Shown one piece after another: positions 1 through 8,108 of a stretch of DNA of 43,622 bases (position 1 is its first letter; the number at the start of each line of letters is the position of its first letter). The translations under genes were made by a program, and so were the position numbers. The notes below the pieces were generated by a model that did not search any database, was not told the DNA's origin, and was given only the letters and a program-made list of their open reading frames with translations. The stretch comes from Ignavibacteria bacterium GWC2_36_12. GTDB lineage: Bacteria; Bacteroidota; Ignavibacteria; Ignavibacteriales; Ignavibacteriaceae. The stretch covers positions 1 through 43,622 of the forward strand of contig MGZZ01000114.1 of the NCBI GenBank assembly GCA_001802795.1, written 5' to 3'.

Positions 1-68
1 AATAAGTATCAATAAAAAGTAGATATAACTTATAAGTACAATAAAAACAAAAATCAAAGGAGTTAACA

Positions 69-473
69 ATGTCAAAAATGAATCCAGTAGTACATTTTGA
101 AATGCCGGCAGAAAACAGGAAACGCATGGCAGAATTTTACACAAAAGCATTTGGCTGGCAAACCCAGCAGCTTGGATCGGAAATGGGAGAGTACATTCTT
201 GTAACTACTTCCGAAGTTGGCGATAATGGTTTTCCTAAACAGCCGGGCACAATCAACGGCGGATTCTACCAAAAGACTGATGACCCGCTTTCAAATCATC
301 CATCTGTTGTAATTGCCGTAGATGATATTAATGAATCTATAGGAAAGATAAAAAACGGCGGAGGGAAAATTTTAGGTGAAATACAGGAAATACCCGGGAT
401 AGGTAAATATGTTTCTTTTTTAGATACCGAAGGTAACCGTGTAGGGATGCTACAGCCTTCACCAATGATGTAA
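69..473 (+). CDS. VOC (glyoxalase/bleomycin-resistance fold) family protein
   Basis: A 134-residue single-domain protein of the vicinal oxygen chelate superfamily. The N-terminus (VVHFEMPAENRKRMAEFYTKAFGW) and the C-terminal stretch (GKYVSFLDTEGNRVGMLQP) are the two halves of the usual paired beta-alpha-beta-beta-beta module. It resembles the 'VOC family protein' type often annotated as a glyoxalase-like enzyme, but the substrate cannot be read from the sequence. There is no signal peptide, so it should be cytoplasmic. The start is supported by an AAAGGAG ribosome-binding site a few bases upstream. It lies before an SRPBCC protein and a DUF1801 protein, a trio of small stress or accessory proteins often found near one another. 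Confidence 0.85.
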   Translation: MSKMNPVVHFEMPAENRKRMAEFYTKAFGWQTQQLGSEMGEYILVTTSEVGDNGFPKQPGTINGGFYQKTDDPLSNHPSVVIAVDDINESIGKIKNGGGKILGEIQEIPGIGKYVSFLDTEGNRVGMLQPSPMM

Positions 474-506
474 ACAGGTGCAATACTGATTTAAGATATT
501 TTTTTG

Positions 507-560
507 TCACACTGAGCCCGTTGAAATATGACAGTCAGTCTTCGACGGGCTCAGACCGAC
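507..560. repeat. Intergenic palindromic repeat (CTGAGCCCG/CGGGCTCAG)
   Basis: The arms CTGAGCCCGTTGAA and TTCGACGGGCTCAG are inverted copies differing at one base, separated by about 15 bases. They lie between the VOC and SRPBCC genes. The T-run precedes the hairpin on the plus strand, so it is not a classic plus-strand terminator. It looks like a dispersed intergenic palindrome of a kind common in this group of genomes (recall, not tested here). Confidence 0.7.
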
Positions 561-601
561 AATTTTCTCTAAAACTTCTTTAATCATCGAAAGGAAATAT
601 T

Positions 602-1048
602 ATGGAAAAACTTCATTTTAAAATCGATATCAATTCGCCAAAAGAAAATGTATGGAATACTATGCTTGATGATAAAACATACCGTGCCTGGACTGAAGCA
701 TTTGCGCCTGGTTCTTATTACAAAGGTGATTGGAATAAAGATAGCAAAATTCTTTTTCTTGCACCCGGTGAAAAAGGAGAAATGGGAATGGTTAGCAGGA
801 TAAAAGAAAATCGAAAGTATGAGTTTATCTCCATTGAGCACCTTGGAGTCGTAAACGAAGGAAAAGAAGATACGACAAGTGATGAAGTAAAAGGCTGGGC
901 AGGTGCACTTGAAAATTATACATTTAAAGAAAAAGATGGTTTAACTGAAGTACTGGTTGATATGGATATCAATGATGAATACAAAGATATGTTTGAAGGT
1001 ATGTGGCCTAAAGCGCTTCAAAAGTTAAAAGAACTTTCGGAAAAATAA
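602..1048 (+). CDS. SRPBCC (AHSA1/START-like) domain protein
   Basis: A 148-residue soluble protein. The N-terminus, HFKIDINSPKENVWNTMLDD followed by YRAWTEAFAPGSYYKGDW, is the typical opening of the AHSA1/SRPBCC ligand-binding fold. The central MVSRIKENRKYEFISIEHLG and the C-terminal amphipathic helix (WPKALQKLKELSEK) complete the helix-grip domain. Such proteins bind hydrophobic ligands or act as co-chaperone-like factors; no specific ligand is indicated. An AAAGGAAAT motif lies just before the ATG. No signal peptide is present. Confidence 0.85.
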   Translation: MEKLHFKIDINSPKENVWNTMLDDKTYRAWTEAFAPGSYYKGDWNKDSKILFLAPGEKGEMGMVSRIKENRKYEFISIEHLGVVNEGKEDTTSDEVKGWAGALENYTFKEKDGLTEVLVDMDINDEYKDMFEGMWPKALQKLKELSEK

Positions 1049-1058
1049 TCCTATTTTT

Positions 1059-1113
1059 AACCACATAGAAACATAAGGACACATAGTAAAAAAACTAATA
1101 TGCCTATGTGGTT
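1059..1113. repeat. Inverted repeat with 10-base perfect arms (AACCACATAG/CTATGTGGTT)
   Basis: The arm AACCACATAG at 1059-1068 is the exact reverse complement of CTATGTGGTT at 1104-1113. A second CACATAG lies inside the loop. The repeat covers the ATG that the ORF track uses as the start of the next gene, which argues that this upstream start is an artefact of the repeat. Confidence 0.65.
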
Positions 1114-1129
1114 TCATAAATTCCTGATT

Positions 1130-1501
1130 ATGGCAAAAACAAACTATCAAACAATTGATGAATACATCAGCTCTTTACCGGATGATGTTCAAAATGTATT
1201 GAATATGATCAGGAAGGCAATCAGGGAAGTAATTCCTGATGCTGAAGAAACTATTAGTTATCAGATCCCAACATTTAAACCAAATGGAAAATACATTATA
1301 TATTTTGCAGGTTGGAAAAATCATATTTCTGTTTATCCTAAACCCAGGGGAAATAATGCATTAAAAAAAGAACTATCAAAATACAAAGGCGGAAAAGGTA
1401 CTGTTCAGTTTCCTTTAAAGAAGCCAATTCCTGTATCATTAATTAAAAAAATTGTTAAATATCGGATCAAAGAGAATTCAGCTATGATTAAAAAGAAATA
1501 A
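1130..1501 (+). CDS. DUF1801 / YdhG-like family protein
   Basis: About 123 residues from the ATG at 1130. The motif YQTIDEYISSLPDDVQNVL, then IRKAIREVIPDAEETISYQIPTFKPNGKYIIYFAGWKNHISVYP, is characteristic of DUF1801 proteins, some of which are described as frataxin-like iron chaperones. The end (KGTVQFPLKKPIPVSLIKKIVKYRIKEN) fits the family and the length is normal. I prefer 1130 to the track start at 1100, because the ten extra residues (MPMWFHKFLI) come from the upstream inverted repeat and do not resemble the family. Neither start has a clear ribosome-binding site. The function is inferred from the family only. Confidence 0.8.
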   Translation: MAKTNYQTIDEYISSLPDDVQNVLNMIRKAIREVIPDAEETISYQIPTFKPNGKYIIYFAGWKNHISVYPKPRGNNALKKELSKYKGGKGTVQFPLKKPIPVSLIKKIVKYRIKENSAMIKKK

Positions 1502-1544
1502 TTGTATCTTAACCAACTTTATAATTAATATTTTATTTTTTAGG

Positions 1545-1568
1545 GGCGTTCTGGTGAACGCTTTTTTT
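1545..1568 (+). terminator. Rho-independent terminator after the DUF1801 gene
   Basis: GCGTTC, a four-base loop TGGT and GAACGC form a perfect six-pair stem, followed directly by seven T residues. It ends about 15 bases before the MATE gene and separates the two transcription units. Confidence 0.8.
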
Positions 1569-1582
1569 ATTAATCAGGATAA

Positions 1583-3025
1583 ATGATGAGTGAAGATAAT
1601 CTGGAAATAATGGTAGATAAAAATATGAAACAATCGTCGCGTAATTCTCTCTGGCAGGAATTGAAAAATGCAATCCGCGGAAGTGATGCCGATTATACAC
1701 AAATAAATTTAGGCAAAGCAGTTTTCTTACTTGCCGTTCCGATGATACTTGAATTGATAATGGAATCAACTTTTGCAGTCGTTGATATTTATTTTGTCGG
1801 GACACTCGGTGCTTCGGCAGTAGCGACTGTCGGTTTAACGGAAACATATTTATTCCTTCTCTATTCAATCGGAATGGGATTGTCAATGGCTGTTACTGCC
1901 ATCATTGCGAGGCGTATAGGTGAAAAGGAAAAAGAAAAAGCCGGTATCACTGCAGTCCAGGCTATATTTATTGCTGTGCTAATTTCAGTGCCATTTGCTG
2001 TTGCAGGAATTTTCTTTTCAAAAGAACTACTTGCATTGATGGGCGCGGATGCATGGACACTCGAACATGGTTATCGTTACACTCAATGGATGTTAGGTGG
2101 TAATGCTGTGATTATGCTTCTGTTTATTATTAATGCAATCTTCCGCGGTGCAGGTGATGCCGCAATTGCAATGCGTGTTCTCTGGATTGCAAACGGATTT
2201 AACATAATTCTGGATCCCGTTCTAATTCTTGGTTTAGGTCCCTTCCCTGAATTGGGCATTGAAGGAGCTGCAATTGCAACTAATATAGGAAGGGGTATTG
2301 GAGTGCTTACTCAGTTGTATCTTCTATTTAAAGGAGGCAAGCACATTCGTGTTCTTCGTTCTTATCTTCATCTGAACCGGGAAATTATCTCCAGGATACT
2401 ACGCACTTCATTAGGCGGAGTCGGGCAAATGATTGTTGCGATGACATCATGGATATTTATTATGAGAATCATTGCGGAGTTTGGAAGCCAGGCAGTTGCA
2501 GGTACGACAATCGCTTTACGTATCATGATGTTCACAATGATGCCTGCATGGGGAATGTCGAATGCTGTGGCAACACTTGTCGGACAAAATCTCGGTGCAA
2601 AACAACCAGATAGAGCAGAACGCTCGGTATGGATAACAGGTTTTTGGAATATGGCATACCTGATTGGAGTAGCAGTTGTCTATTTCATTTTTAGTGAATC
2701 TTTAGTCAGTATTTTTACTGATGAAACCGAAGTCATTTCAATTGGAGCGTTATGGCTCAGGATTGTTTCTTATTCTTATTTCGTATATGGCTGGTGGATG
2801 GTAGCCACACAAGCCTTTAACGGAGCAGGTGATACAGTAACTCCGACTAAAATTAATCTCGTTTTTTTCTGGCTTATAGAAATCCCGCTTTCATATATTA
2901 TGGCAAAGACACTTGGAATGGATGTACCCGGAGTTTTCTGGGCAATTTTTATTGCAGAGACTTCTGTAGGATTATTTACACTGTGGTTGTTTCGGAAGGG
3001 CAAGTGGAAAAAGGTACAAGTGTAA
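1583..3025 (+). CDS. MATE family multidrug/Na+-coupled efflux transporter
   Basis: 480 residues with twelve predicted hydrophobic segments. The first hydrophobic run (FLLAVPMILELIMESTFAVVDIYFVGTLG) is the diagnostic MATE N-terminus, and the second half repeats the pattern at GVGQMIVAMTSWIFIMRII. GAGDAAIAMRVLWIANGFNIILDPVLI and FNGAGDTVTPTKINLVFFWLIEIPLSYIMA are the two pseudo-symmetric GAGDT-type loops. It should be an inner-membrane antiporter exporting cationic drugs or metabolites against Na+ or H+; the substrate is unknown. It follows a terminator and has an AGGA sequence before the tandem ATGATG, so either ATG may be used. It appears to be a single-gene unit. Confidence 0.93.
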   Translation: MMSEDNLEIMVDKNMKQSSRNSLWQELKNAIRGSDADYTQINLGKAVFLLAVPMILELIMESTFAVVDIYFVGTLGASAVATVGLTETYLFLLYSIGMGLSMAVTAIIARRIGEKEKEKAGITAVQAIFIAVLISVPFAVAGIFFSKELLALMGADAWTLEHGYRYTQWMLGGNAVIMLLFIINAIFRGAGDAAIAMRVLWIANGFNIILDPVLILGLGPFPELGIEGAAIATNIGRGIGVLTQLYLLFKGGKHIRVLRSYLHLNREIISRILRTSLGGVGQMIVAMTSWIFIMRIIAEFGSQAVAGTTIALRIMMFTMMPAWGMSNAVATLVGQNLGAKQPDRAERSVWITGFWNMAYLIGVAVVYFIFSESLVSIFTDETEVISIGALWLRIVSYSYFVYGWWMVATQAFNGAGDTVTPTKINLVFFWLIEIPLSYIMAKTLGMDVPGVFWAIFIAETSVGLFTLWLFRKGKWKKVQV

Positions 3026-3091
3026 ATTCTTTCGATTTCCGACTCATCCTATTGTTAGCTAAAGTTGTGAGCATCCCACCTTTTAAAGGAT

Positions 3092-3426
3092 TTATTGGAG
3101 GGAATTAATTAAGAATCTGGTTTTTCCAAAGGGATGGATTCCCATAAATTCTTTCGGGCTCATACCTACTTCTTTTTTGAACAGCCGGGAAAAGTATGGT
3201 GGATTTTCCTCCGTAGGAGTCCCTTTGGGAAAAGCCAAGCTGGTATGCAATTTCAGAAATGCTTCTCTCATCTGCAACGAGCATGTTTTTGGCTTCGGAG
3301 ATCACATAGAGATGAATCAGCTCCAAGGCAGTTTTTCCTGTTTCCAGCTTCAATATTCTTGAAAGAATGCTCAGGTGTAATACTTAATTCTTTGGCATAA
3401 AACCAAATGCTGGGTCTTACAATTTT
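3092..3426 (-). pseudogene. AraC family transcriptional regulator, C-terminal DNA-binding domain, broken
   Basis: Three minus-strand frames must be joined to read one AraC domain: FYAKELSITPEH, then LSRILKLETGKTALELIHLY and AEISEIAYQLGF-like text (read as SISEIAYQLGF), then ENPPYFSRLFKKEVGMSPKEFMG. The first break, near 3363, fits one extra T. The second is a 22-base insertion at 3209-3230 made of two small hairpins; removing exactly those bases gives the normal IAYQLGFENPPYFSRLF. The 5' half of the gene, including the sensor or N-terminal domain, is missing, and an in-frame stop precedes the recognisable part. The remnant is dead as a regulator. The short plus-strand ORFs across it are shadows. 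Confidence 0.85.
3209..3230. mobile_element. 22-base double-hairpin insertion in the AraC gene
   Basis: CTCCGTAGGAG is immediately followed by TCCCTTTGGGA; each is a perfect four-pair hairpin with a three-base loop. Together they are exactly the bases that separate GGCTTT from GAAAATCCACCA in the AraC reading frame (minus strand). The length is not a multiple of three, so it shifts the frame. I infer a tiny mobile palindrome; no target duplication is evident. Confidence 0.6.
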
Positions 3427-3543
3427 TCATTAATGACGAAATGAAGTGATAGATAAAAACAAACTTTTTTTATCGATTAGGAATGAAGTATCCTTCTTAT
3501 CATAAACATCAATCTTACTTATCTTTATTTAATTACATAACTA

Positions 3544-6500
3544 TTATGATCTAATATGCTTCTCAACATACTTTGATGGACTAACTCCAAAATATTCAGT
3601 AAAAGAAGTTGAGAAATATGTTTGTGAACCGAACCCAATTTCATAGGCTACCTCAGTAATATTCATTTCTGAAGTAACAAGCAACTCAGCAGCTTTTTTC
3701 AAGCGGATAATTCTTATGAATTCTTTTACAGTTTGCCCGGCTAATGCATTTATTTTCCTGTATAACTGTGTCCGGCTCATTCCAATTTCATATGCAAAAT
3801 CACTAACCTCAAAATCCGGATTACTTAAGTTCTTTTCAACAATGGCATATGCTTTTTTTAATAATGCTTCATCGGTTTTGGAAGGTGAGAAATCTTTAAT
3901 TGCAGCGAAAGGATCCTTAATAAATTTTTTGCGGAGTAATTCTCTTGAGTCAATCAGACTTTTAATTCTAACCTTCAATATTGCTGAACTGAACGGTTTT
4001 GCTACATAATCATCCGCACCGCTTTCAAAACCCTCAATTGTATGCTGCTCTGAGCTTTTCGCAGTAAGCATTAGTATTGGGATGTGACTTGTCTTTTCAT
4101 CAAGTTTTAATTTTCTGCAGACTTCATAACCGTCAATTCCGGGCATCATAACATCGCAAATAATTGCATCAGGAATTTCTTCCAAAGCTTTTTCGATTCC
4201 GGTTGCTCCATTGTGTGCTTCCGTTATCGTGTAAATATTCTTAAATTCATCTTTAATATATAACCTCATATCTGGGTTATCTTCTATTATTAATAGATGA
4301 GGTAAATTCTTTTCATTCTTATTTTCATTAACAGTTTGTGTTATAAGCTCTGGAGTACTTTCCTTTGATATTTTTAGTCCGTCTCCTTTATCTACTCTCT
4401 TATAAGTTGAGGATGATGACGGAAGCTCACTTTCTTCAGTCCATAAAGGAAGTATGACTGTAAATGTTGCACCCGTATTCGGTTCACTTTCCAAAAAAAT
4501 ATTTCCTTGATGAAGCCTGACCAGTTCGTAAGTTAAAGATAAACCAATTCCGGTACCTGGTGTATTCAGATAGTTTTTTACCTGGTAAAATCTATCGAAA
4601 ATTTTTGATTGAGATTCCTTGGGAATGCCTATCCCTGAATCTTTAACAATAATTTCTATAGTTCTTTTAGCATCAACACCGGAATAATTTGCAGATGCTT
4701 CATCAACAATAATTGAAAGACTTATCGAACCCCCATCCTGTGTGAATTTAAAAGCATTTGAAAGCAGATTGTATGTAATTTTATCGAGCTTATCATGATC
4801 GAACCAAACTTCAAGAGAAGAACAAGCTTGGATGAGTGAATAATTTATTCTTCGTTCTTTAGCTTCATGGTTGAATGAATCAAAAATATCTTTAATAAAA
4901 TGAACTAAATCATTTTTTTCAAAATTCATTTCCAGTTTTGCTTCTTCTATTTTTCTGAAATCCATGAGCTGATTAATTAATCTCATAAGCCTGCTTGCAT
5001 TACGCTTAATTAAATTGAGCTGTATTTTTTGAGATTCATCTTTAATGTCTTTTATAAGTTTTTCAAGCGGACCAGCAATTAGAGTTAAAGGAGTTCTGAA
5101 TTCGTGTGATACGTTGGAGAAGAAGCGCATTTTTAATGTATCCATTTCCTGCAGCTTTTTAATCTCGAGTTCTTCAACTTCGAGTTTATTTTTAATTTCA
5201 GCTTCATGCAATATCAATTTTCTGAAAGCATAGAGTAAAAGAAGAATAATTAATAAATAAAAAGCATATGCCCATCCTGTCCTCCAGAACGGGGGATTAA
5301 CAATAATTTTTAAAGATGCCCCTTCAGCATTCCAAATTCCATCATCGTTAGAAGCGATAACCCTGAATGTGTATTCACCCGGGTGAAGATTTGTGTAAGT
5401 TACAAAACGAATATATCCCGGCAAATTCCATTCTTCTTCAAATCCTTCAAGCTTATACTTATATTGATTTTTTTCAAGATTGTGAAAATTTAATGCAACA
5501 AATTCAATTGTGATTACATTCTGATGATAATCGAGAGTAATTTCATCGCAAAAATTTATCTGTTTTGGTAATGAAAAACCCTCTGAAGAATTATCCTTTT
5601 TTACATACACAGATTGATTAAATAACTTGAAATCTGTTATATAAACAGGAGGCTTGAAGTTATTAATTTTAATTTCATCCGGATTAAACCTGTTTACTCC
5701 TTCACGCCCACCGAAATACATCTCCCCAGAGGTTGATTTAAAAGATGCAAATACATTAAACTCATCTGTTACAAGTCCATCCTGAACAGAATAATTTTTA
5801 AATGTTTTTTGATCGGGTGAGAATTTTGAAAGTCCTTTGGCTGTACTTATCCAGAGATTATAATTATCATCTTCTAGAATATCCATTATTATTGAATTAG
5901 ACAGTCCATCTTTAGCAAAATATTTTTGTATAGTGTTGTCTTCTGGATTTATTTTATTCAATCCATCAATTGTACCAACCCATACGTAATTTTTTGAATC
6001 AATAAAAATTACTCTCGAAATCCTGTTTGAAAGATTATAACCCTCATCATAATTATATAAATAATGCTTTATATTAAAAGTTTTTTCTGAAATGACTGAA
6101 ACACCCATAGTAGTTCCAATCCAGATATTATCATCTTTATCACAAACTACTGTATATGTCCAGTCACTTATAATAGTTGTTGAGGGGTTATTCTCATCAT
6201 GTTTATAATGTACAAAGCTTTCAGTTACCGGGTTAAATTTATCTACACCGGCGCCATGAATTGCAATCCACAAATTACCTTTGCTATCTTCAGTTAAATA
6301 TCTTATATCGTTGCCAGCTATTGATTTTTTGTCACTTTCTATATGATGATAAGAGGTAAAAGTTTTTGTTTTTTCATTAAATTTTTTTAAACCATCCAGA
6401 TATTTTCCAACCCAAATAGTTCCGTTTTTGCTTTCATAAATATAAATTATTGTTCCGGGTCCAAGTCCTGCTGTATTATCTCCTTTAATATGAATTTTAG

Positions 6501-7716
6501 GCAGCCTGTTTTTAGAATCAAGAATATCAATTCCTCCATCCTGATATCCAACCCAGATTCTTCCTTTTGAATCTTCAATGACTGCAGTTACCAGATTATT
6601 TGTCAAACCATGCGCAGAATTTGGATTTTTAAACCATGTAGTAAACGGGTTGTCAAGAATTGCATAATTCAAATCTCCCTGTCTGCTTGCTAACCATAAA
6701 TTCTCTTGTTTATCCTGGAACATTGCAGCAAGTGAATTAGAAGAGAGACTATAATTATCGTAATCATCAAACTGATAGATATTTTTTTCACTTCCATTTA
6801 ACAGCACTAATCCTTTATGCTCAGGGCTGTACCATATTTTACCTCTGCTGTCCTTATAGATAAAATTTATATACCTGTTATTCTCTTTTTCATAAGGGTT
6901 ACATTTACCTGTTGCTTTATCAAATATCCAGATTCCTTGACTCCATGTACTTATCCAGATTTTATTGTCATCAGAAACAAGTGAAGTGACTAAGAAATCA
7001 GCAGTAAACCAGCTTGGGATGTCGAAAAGCTTATAGTGTTTAAAAGTCATATCTGAAGTATTCAGAGCGCTTAAAATCCCTGTTTTATATGCGATCCATG
7101 AAATTTCATTATCTACAAGAATTGTTACAATATGATTGTGGGCTATTGAAGTTAGATCAATAGGGCTGCCTGCTTGTGTAAAACGTAAAAAACCATTTGT
7201 TTTGGGATCAAATAAATGTAAGCCTTCAACAGTACCGACCCATAAGTGATGAAATTTATCCTCTGCAATTGTGGTTATATCATTATTTAACAGAGCAGTT
7301 GAATCATTAATATTCATAGTAAAATTATAAAAATTATCTTTTTCCTTATCATACCGGCTCAAACCGCCGGAGATTGTCCCTACCCAGAGAATTCCTTTGC
7401 TGTCTATAAAAAGACAATTAATTATGTTACTCCTCAAACTTGAGGAATCTTCGGGATTTCTTCTGTAAACTTTAAAATTATAACCATCAAAACGGTTTAA
7501 TCCATCATCAGTACCAATCCAAATAAATCCTTCGTTATCCTGAACTATACATCGCTGAGCATTTGAAGATAAACCAAGAGATACAGGGTATTTTACAAAT
7601 TTAAGATTATTACCTTCCTGTATTTTCAGTTTGCTTCCAGGATTCGAATATACTTCTATTGTTGATAAAAATGATAATAAAAAAATTGCTAAGAAAATGG
7701 AGTCTTTTTTTATCAT
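3544..7716 (-). CDS. Hybrid two-component system regulator (HTCS): propeller sensor, histidine kinase, receiver, AraC-type output
   Basis: 1390 residues, the usual size for an HTCS. In order: a signal peptide (1-24); about fourteen two-component propeller repeats with the recurring W[IV]G[TY]..GL.[RK][FY] pattern (about 35-720); a Y_Y_Y domain (about 740-805, with Y.YKLEGFEEEW); a membrane helix (815-831); a HisKA domain with phospho-acceptor His871 in NVSHEFRTPL; an HATPase domain with GTGIGLSL; a receiver with Asp1188 in IICDVMMPG; and a C-terminal AraC HTH (DFAYEIGMSRTQLYRKI and ITEVAYEIGFGSQTYFSTSF). The propeller probably senses an oligosaccharide in the periplasm and the AraC domain switches on the neighbouring genes. 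It is transcribed away from the GH31 gene, the usual layout for a polysaccharide utilisation locus. All catalytic landmarks are intact. Confidence 0.95.
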   Translation of the reverse strand: MIKKDSIFLAIFLLSFLSTIEVYSNPGSKLKIQEGNNLKFVKYPVSLGLSSNAQRCIVQDNEGFIWIGTDDGLNRFDGYNFKVYRRNPEDSSSLRSNIINCLFIDSKGILWVGTISGGLSRYDKEKDNFYNFTMNINDSTALLNNDITTIAEDKFHHLWVGTVEGLHLFDPKTNGFLRFTQAGSPIDLTSIAHNHIVTILVDNEISWIAYKTGILSALNTSDMTFKHYKLFDIPSWFTADFLVTSLVSDDNKIWISTWSQGIWIFDKATGKCNPYEKENNRYINFIYKDSRGKIWYSPEHKGLVLLNGSEKNIYQFDDYDNYSLSSNSLAAMFQDKQENLWLASRQGDLNYAILDNPFTTWFKNPNSAHGLTNNLVTAVIEDSKGRIWVGYQDGGIDILDSKNRLPKIHIKGDNTAGLGPGTIIYIYESKNGTIWVGKYLDGLKKFNEKTKTFTSYHHIESDKKSIAGNDIRYLTEDSKGNLWIAIHGAGVDKFNPVTESFVHYKHDENNPSTTIISDWTYTVVCDKDDNIWIGTTMGVSVISEKTFNIKHYLYNYDEGYNLSNRISRVIFIDSKNYVWVGTIDGLNKINPEDNTIQKYFAKDGLSNSIIMDILEDDNYNLWISTAKGLSKFSPDQKTFKNYSVQDGLVTDEFNVFASFKSTSGEMYFGGREGVNRFNPDEIKINNFKPPVYITDFKLFNQSVYVKKDNSSEGFSLPKQINFCDEITLDYHQNVITIEFVALNFHNLEKNQYKYKLEGFEEEWNLPGYIRFVTYTNLHPGEYTFRVIASNDDGIWNAEGASLKIIVNPPFWRTGWAYAFYLLIILLLLYAFRKLILHEAEIKNKLEVEELEIKKLQEMDTLKMRFFSNVSHEFRTPLTLIAGPLEKLIKDIKDESQKIQLNLIKRNASRLMRLINQLMDFRKIEEAKLEMNFEKNDLVHFIKDIFDSFNHEAKERRINYSLIQACSSLEVWFDHDKLDKITYNLLSNAFKFTQDGGSISLSIIVDEASANYSGVDAKRTIEIIVKDSGIGIPKESQSKIFDRFYQVKNYLNTPGTGIGLSLTYELVRLHQGNIFLESEPNTGATFTVILPLWTEESELPSSSSTYKRVDKGDGLKISKESTPELITQTVNENKNEKNLPHLLIIEDNPDMRLYIKDEFKNIYTITEAHNGATGIEKALEEIPDAIICDVMMPGIDGYEVCRKLKLDEKTSHIPILMLTAKSSEQHTIEGFESGADDYVAKPFSSAILKVRIKSLIDSRELLRKKFIKDPFAAIKDFSPSKTDEALLKKAYAIVEKNLSNPDFEVSDFAYEIGMSRTQLYRKINALAGQTVKEFIRIIRLKKAAELLVTSEMNITEVAYEIGFGSQTYFSTSFTEYFGVSPSKYVEKHIRS

Positions 7717-8108
7717 AAAACATTGAATTGGAATTCCATTTAAAATATATCCTGAATATTATTGCTAATATTTTGAAATGCCTTTAACTATTTTTAGTTA
7801 AAAATAATATAATTTATTAAAACAGGAAACAGAATAAACAGATTTTTCCCCCAAAATTATTTGTTTATAAAACTATTATAAGATTGGTACAAAAACTAAT
7901 ATAATTGGTACATTATTTAACTACCTCTTGGAATTCAATTCTTTATTTTTCACCTCCTTAGATTACATAAAATGGCAAGATTTATTCCAAAATTGCAAAC
8001 TTTTGCAATAATAAAAGAAAATAAAAATAGCAACCAGTTTATAGTAAGACAAAGGTCAGGTGTAACTTAAAATTAAGTTTAACAATAGAAAATGATCTTA
8101 AAATACTG
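7717..8108. promoter_or_regulatory. Divergent control region between the HTCS and GH31 genes
   Basis: A 392-base, very AT-rich gap holding the promoters of both divergent genes. It contains two exact copies of ATTGGTACA (7883-7891 and 7904-7912) whose starts are 21 bases apart, close to two helical turns. It also holds a perfect 8+2+8 palindrome ATTGCAAA-CT-TTTGCAAT (7992-8009) and an AT-only-arm palindrome TATTTTTA-GT-TAAAAATA (7789-7806). The direct repeat is the best candidate for the HTCS AraC-domain binding site, since AraC-type proteins commonly bind spaced direct repeats. I could not pick a -10/-33 pair with confidence. Confidence 0.55.
7992..8009. promoter_or_regulatory. Perfect 18-base palindrome upstream of GH31 (candidate operator)
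   Basis: ATTGCAAA, two central bases CT, then TTTGCAAT. It lies 99 bases before the GH31 start codon. The symmetry suggests a dimeric repressor or activator site. No matching regulator is encoded next to it, because the HTCS would be expected to prefer direct repeats. Confidence 0.4.

Noticed and set aside
3134-3400. Plus-strand ORFs (88 and 61 residues) over the AraC remnant
   Set aside because: Shadows; AraC motifs are clear on the minus strand.
7789-7806. TATTTTTA-GT-TAAAAATA palindrome as an operator
   Set aside because: Symmetric but built of A/T runs in very AT-rich DNA, where such palindromes arise by chance.
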